DNA of 9,791 bases, from the NCBI GenBank assembly GCA_030592355.1, contig JAUVJE010000081.1:1-9791 (forward strand). Direction: 5' to 3'. The stretch is from Clostridia bacterium (GTDB lineage: Bacteria; Bacillota; Clostridia; DUPQ01). Below are positions 6,821-9,791 of the stretch, piece after piece. Positions within the stretch are counted from its first letter, which is position 1; every line of letters begins with the position of its first letter. Below the pieces are notes generated by a model. That model was not told where the DNA came from. It saw only the letters and a list, made by a program, of their open reading frames with translations, and searched no databases. The position numbers were made by a program, and so were the translations under genes.

Positions 6821-6833
6821 CAGAGAGGTAAAA

Positions 6834-7856
6834 ATGCCGTTTAAAATAGTCAGGAACGACATAACCAAAGTAGAAGCAGATGCAATTGTGAATGCTGCAG
6901 ATCCATCTCTTAAAATGGGCGGAGGGGTATGCGGAGCTATTTTTACGGCGGCCGGTATCGATCAGCTGCAGGAAGAGTGTCGCAAAATCGGCAGATGTGA
7001 GACTGGAAATGCCGTAATAACCAAAGGATACGATTTGCCGGCCGGACATGTGATACATACAGTCGGTCCTGTTTGGAGTGGCGGCGATAACGGCGAACCT
7101 CAACAATTATATAATTGTTATAAAAACTCGATGAAATTGGCTTTAAAGTATAAATTGAGGTCAATTGCCTTCCCTCTTATATCATCCGGTATTTTTGGGT
7201 ATCCGAAAGAGGCTGCGCTCAACACGGCAATATCAGCAATAGGCGATTTTCTTGAAGATAATGAAATGATGATCTATCTGGTAGTTTACGATAGAAATGC
7301 TTTTAAAATAAGTAAGAAGCGGCTGTATGAAGTTAAAAAATACATTGATGATAATTATGTAGAGGAACACTATCGGCGTTATCGAAAAGGACGCAGAAAA
7401 CTGAATGAATCCGAGGATTTCATTTCTTCTGAATACGCTAGAAAAGAATCCGGTGTTCACCCGATGTCAATAGCAGATAAAAGCAAACGGAATCTAACGG
7501 ATGTAATGGGACAGTTGGACGAATCTTTTTCAGAGAGGTTACTTCGGCTAATAGACGAAAAGGGCATGACAGACGTAGAAACTTATAAAAAGGCAAATAT
7601 CAGCAGAAAATTATTTTCAACAATCCGTACAAAAAAGGAATATAAACCAAGCCTTATTACCGCCGTTGCTTTTGCAATAGCACTGAACCTGAGTATAGAT
7701 GAAACCCAGGATTTGTTAGGTAAAGCAAGTTATACATTGTCAGACAGCAGAGAGTTTGACATGATAATCAAATATTTCATATCAAATGGTATCTATGATA
7801 TATACGAAATAAATGAAACACTTTTTGCATTCGACCAAGTGCTTCTTGGTGCATAA
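6834..7856 (+). CDS. Macro-domain protein with C-terminal helix-turn-helix-like domain
   Basis: Residues 1 to about 155 form a macro (ADP-ribose binding) domain: NDIT at 8-11, DAIVNAADPS at 16-25, GGGVCGAIFTAAG at 29-41, VIHTVGPVW at 73-81 and PLISSGIFGYPKEAA at 114-128. In MacroD-type hydrolases the corresponding catalytic Asn and Asp (NAAN, GGVD) are D23 and C33 here, and the following His is F37, so a reader role is more likely than deacylation. A charged linker (about 160-225) leads to a C-terminal domain, 228-340. It contains SERLLRLIDEKGMTDVETY and then a helix-turn-helix-like stretch (KKANISRKLFSTIRTKKEYK) and DETQDLLGKASY. I recall this C-terminal domain as widespread in Firmicutes, standing alone or fused to signalling domains. 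GAGAGG at 6822-6827 gives the ribosome site for ATG 6834. The VWA gene follows after 78 bp and is probably in the same transcript. Confidence 0.8.
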   Translation: MPFKIVRNDITKVEADAIVNAADPSLKMGGGVCGAIFTAAGIDQLQEECRKIGRCETGNAVITKGYDLPAGHVIHTVGPVWSGGDNGEPQQLYNCYKNSMKLALKYKLRSIAFPLISSGIFGYPKEAALNTAISAIGDFLEDNEMMIYLVVYDRNAFKISKKRLYEVKKYIDDNYVEEHYRRYRKGRRKLNESEDFISSEYARKESGVHPMSIADKSKRNLTDVMGQLDESFSERLLRLIDEKGMTDVETYKKANISRKLFSTIRTKKEYKPSLITAVAFAIALNLSIDETQDLLGKASYTLSDSREFDMIIKYFISNGIYDIYEINETLFAFDQVLLGA

Positions 7857-7934
7857 ATTGTCGTTTTCAAAGCGACCAAATCACTTCTCACGATTGCTAT
7901 ACTGAGTCCATCAAATAGACGGGGGTGTAGTTAA

Positions 7935-8582
7935 ATGAAAATCAACAGAACGGAATTAGTATTTATACTGGACAGAAGCGGCTCAATGGCAGGCCTTGAA
8001 AGCGACACCATAGGTGGGTTCAATTCAATGCTGGAAAAACAGCAGAAAGAAGAAGGGGAAGCGATTATAACGACGGTGCTTTTTGATAATGAGTATCAGT
8101 TGCTTCACGACAGGTTTGATATCCATAACATCAGACCGTTAACCAATAACGAATATTTTGTAAGAGGCAGTACAGCCTTGCTTGATGCAGTAGGTAAGAC
8201 AATCAATAAAACAGTAAATGTGCAAAAACATATAGGAGAAGGAGAACGGGCTGATAAAGTACTGTTTGTGATAATCACAGATGGAATGGAAAATGCCAGC
8301 TGCGAGTATTCTAAGAATCAAGTTAAGCATATGATTGAGCGCGAAAAGGAAAAGTATGGATGGGAATTCATTTTCCTGGGTGCAAACATCGATGCTGTAG
8401 CTACGGCAAGAAGCTATGGAATCCATTCTGACAGAGCTGCGAATTATTATGCAGACGCAATGGGAACCAAGGTGTTTTATAGTGCTGTAAGCGAAGCTGT
8501 CAGTGAGTATCGAACCAAGGGGAATTTAAAAAAAGAGTGGAAAAAAGAAATTGATAAAGATTATAAAAACAGGAATAAATAA
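7935..8582 (+). CDS. VWA-domain protein with intact MIDAS metal site
   Basis: This 215-residue protein is a single von Willebrand factor A domain. It starts at the first strand (TELVFILDRSGSM, residues 6-18) and has the MIDAS motif D13-x-S15-x-S17, T80 in RGSTALLDAV, and D116 in VIITDGMEN. With all metal ligands present, it should bind Mg2+ or Mn2+ and a partner protein. GWEFIFLGANIDAVATA at 142-158 closes the domain. The lysine-rich tail (about 198-215) is probably disordered. No signal peptide is visible; it is cytosolic, like the TerY-type VWA proteins. GGGGGTG at 7921-7927 marks the ATG at 7935. It follows the macro-HTH gene by 78 bp, and I recall close homologues beside such genes in other Firmicutes, which suggests a joint function. 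The exact role is unknown. Confidence 0.83.
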   Translation: MKINRTELVFILDRSGSMAGLESDTIGGFNSMLEKQQKEEGEAIITTVLFDNEYQLLHDRFDIHNIRPLTNNEYFVRGSTALLDAVGKTINKTVNVQKHIGEGERADKVLFVIITDGMENASCEYSKNQVKHMIEREKEKYGWEFIFLGANIDAVATARSYGIHSDRAANYYADAMGTKVFYSAVSEAVSEYRTKGNLKKEWKKEIDKDYKNRNK

Positions 8583-8595
8583 TTTGAGATTCCAC

Positions 8596-8665
8596 TTTTT
8601 TGATGAACACCATTCGGGTAATTGTTAGAATTTCTGGCATTACCCTTCGGATGTTCGATAAAAAA
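8596..8665. repeat. Long imperfect hairpin between convergent genes
   Basis: T6 (8596-8601) pairs with A6 (8660-8665). GAACACC (8605-8611) pairs with GATGTTC (8650-8656) with one mismatch, and GGGTAAT (8616-8622) pairs perfectly with ATTACCC (8639-8645). A 4-nt internal loop separates the two G/C-containing helices, and the apical loop has 16 nt. It fills most of the space between the VWA gene stop and the MFS gene stop. The U-tract lies on the 5' side of the stem on both strands, so it is not a standard intrinsic terminator in either direction, although its position suggests a 3'-end role. A decayed miniature element is another option. Confidence 0.6.
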
Positions 8666-8673
8666 TATAAGTT

Positions 8674-9791
8674 CTAGTTGCCGGCTGCTAAGTGATGCGG
8701 CTTCTTATCTTGCCGGACAGATCTTGCACGGTACATATATCTAAGGCACAAAAAAGCTCCAATTGGAAACAATGCGCCAATCAGAATGCCAACTCTCATC
8801 CCCAGCTGAGTTTCATTAAGGCCAAGGTCGGTTCCGAGCCGGGCAAGAAAATTCACTTTAACTGCATTGTCAGACACCACGCCTACAATCCAGGGACCTA
8901 CGGAAGCGCCTATATCACCTCCTGCGGCCAAGAATGCAAATAGCCATGTTCCCGCCAGAGGGAATCTTTCAGATGTAAGCACCAGTGTTCCAGGCCATAA
9001 AAGACTAACTGCAATTCCACAGATACCGCACGCCATGAGTGAAAGTATGCCGATGCCTGAAAAAGCAACAATGAGATAACAGGCAAATGCAACAGCGCAT
9101 CCCCATAGCATAATTTTAATAAGATCCAGCTTTTCACCATATTTGCCGTGAAGCAAACGACCCAATCCAAGCATTAAGGCAAACATTGCCATTCCGCTGA
9201 CATCCCCAAGCACTTTTGGGATAAGCATAACTTTTTCCATAAATGCTGAAGCCCACTGATTCATTATGATTTCAGAAGCACCGCCGAATGCTATGGCAAA
9301 AACCGCAACAATAAAGAATTTGTTTTTTAGATGAGTTTTAAAGCTTTCCCTGTGTTCTTCAGGTACTGATGGGGCAAAAGGTGTGATTGAGAAAAGCAAA
9401 GCATTTATTAACGGGGGTATTGTCCAAAGCAGCATTATTACAGGCCAGGACTGTCTGCCGAAAACAAAAAGAAATAGAGTTGTAACTATAACCACAGCCA
9501 TTTGTCCCCATGCATAAAAAGAATGAAGAAGAGACATTGATGAAGATTTTGCCTTTGACGGAATTGCATTGACGACCGGGCTAAGCAATATCTCAAGCAA
9601 ACCTCCGGCAGCCGAGAAAATTATAGTACCAATGACAAAGCCAATATATGGATTAGACATAAATATTGGCGAAAGTGCGAAAACCGCAAAACCTACAATG
9701 GTTGTCAGATGAGCTCCTACAAGAAACGGCCTGTAACCGTATTTGTCAACCGCATGACTGAATAATATATCGCTTAACACCTGGGTAATAA
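8674..9791 (-). CDS. MFS transporter, N-terminus outside window
   Basis: The gene is read on the minus strand, and the frame is still open at base 9791, before the in-frame GTG at 9780. The start and probably the first one or two membrane helices are therefore missing. The visible 371 codons carry about ten hydrophobic segments. An early loop, DKYGYRPF, matches the MFS loop 2-3 motif G-x-x-x-D-[R/K]-x-G-x-[R/K], and GGDIGASVGPWIVGVVSD lies in the second half, as in sugar and metabolite porters. The protein ends in a short cytosolic tail rich in charged residues (RARSVRQDKK). The substrate cannot be told from sequence; a sugar or small organic solute fits the neighbouring cluster, but the opposite strand means separate transcription. 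The stop TAG is at 8674-8676, next to the long hairpin. Confidence 0.8.
   Translation of the reverse strand, partial: ITQVLSDILFSHAVDKYGYRPFLVGAHLTTIVGFAVFALSPIFMSNPYIGFVIGTIIFSAAGGLLEILLSPVVNAIPSKAKSSSMSLLHSFYAWGQMAVVIVTTLFLFVFGRQSWPVIMLLWTIPPLINALLFSITPFAPSVPEEHRESFKTHLKNKFFIVAVFAIAFGGASEIIMNQWASAFMEKVMLIPKVLGDVSGMAMFALMLGLGRLLHGKYGEKLDLIKIMLWGCAVAFACYLIVAFSGIGILSLMACGICGIAVSLLWPGTLVLTSERFPLAGTWLFAFLAAGGDIGASVGPWIVGVVSDNAVKVNFLARLGTDLGLNETQLGMRVGILIGALFPIGAFLCLRYMYRARSVRQDKKPHHLAAGN

Noticed and set aside
7834..7850. Hairpin ACCAAG-TGCTT-CTTGGT at the end of the macro gene
   Set aside because: It lies within the coding sequence with no T-run after it; it is probably incidental.
7860..7876. 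Hairpin GTCGTTTTCAAAGCGAC between the macro and VWA genes as a terminator
   Set aside because: The stem includes a G-U pair and no T-run follows. The VWA gene is more likely to be read through.
9778..9780. GTG at 9780 as the true start of the MFS gene
   Set aside because: The frame stays open to the end of the window, and the protein would lack the first membrane helix, so this is an internal codon of a truncated gene.

Overview
The window looks like chromosomal DNA from a low-GC Gram-positive anaerobe of the class Clostridia. The evidence is AT-rich DNA with strong purine-rich ribosome binding sites (GGAGG, GAGGTGG, GGGGGTG) and gene families that I associate with Clostridia: a clostridial-type diverged acyltransferase, a rubrerythrin-like ferritin fold protein, and a macro/helix-turn-helix protein next to a VWA protein. 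The species cannot be fixed from the sequence. There is no rRNA, tRNA, CRISPR array, transposase or integrase.

Layout. (1) Positions 1-261 hold the 3' end of a phosphonoacetaldehyde hydrolase gene (phnX). (2) 507-1205 encodes an LPLAT/PlsC-like protein with eroded catalytic motifs. (3) 1312-1782 encodes a small ferritin-like four-helix protein. Its upstream region carries a 7-bp inverted repeat and a promoter built into a five-copy TGTATAT tandem repeat. A probable terminator follows at 1814-1840. (4) 1994-6741 is a tight run of four genes: a divergent ribose-phosphate pyrophosphokinase, a 574-residue glycosidase-like TIM-barrel protein with a large insertion, a metallo-beta-lactamase-fold hydrolase whose start overlaps the previous gene by 20 nt, and a GH99-like/WbsX-family protein. 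(5) 6834-8582 holds a macro-domain protein with a C-terminal helix-turn-helix region, then a VWA-domain protein. (6) 8674-9791, on the minus strand and converging on the rest, is an MFS transporter whose N-terminus lies outside the window. A long imperfect hairpin sits between the convergent genes.

How the genes may work together (inference). The 1994-6741 genes all lack signal peptides, so they look like an intracellular module. A PRPP-synthase homologue, two glycosidase-like barrels and an MBL-fold phosphoesterase or lactonase-type hydrolase would suit processing of a sugar-phosphate or a small glycoside. The substrate is unknown. The macro-HTH plus VWA pair looks like an ADP-ribose-linked sensing or regulatory unit. 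The macro domain has lost residues needed for hydrolysis in MacroD-type enzymes, so a reader role is more likely than an eraser role. These two modules are the best candidates for something undescribed.
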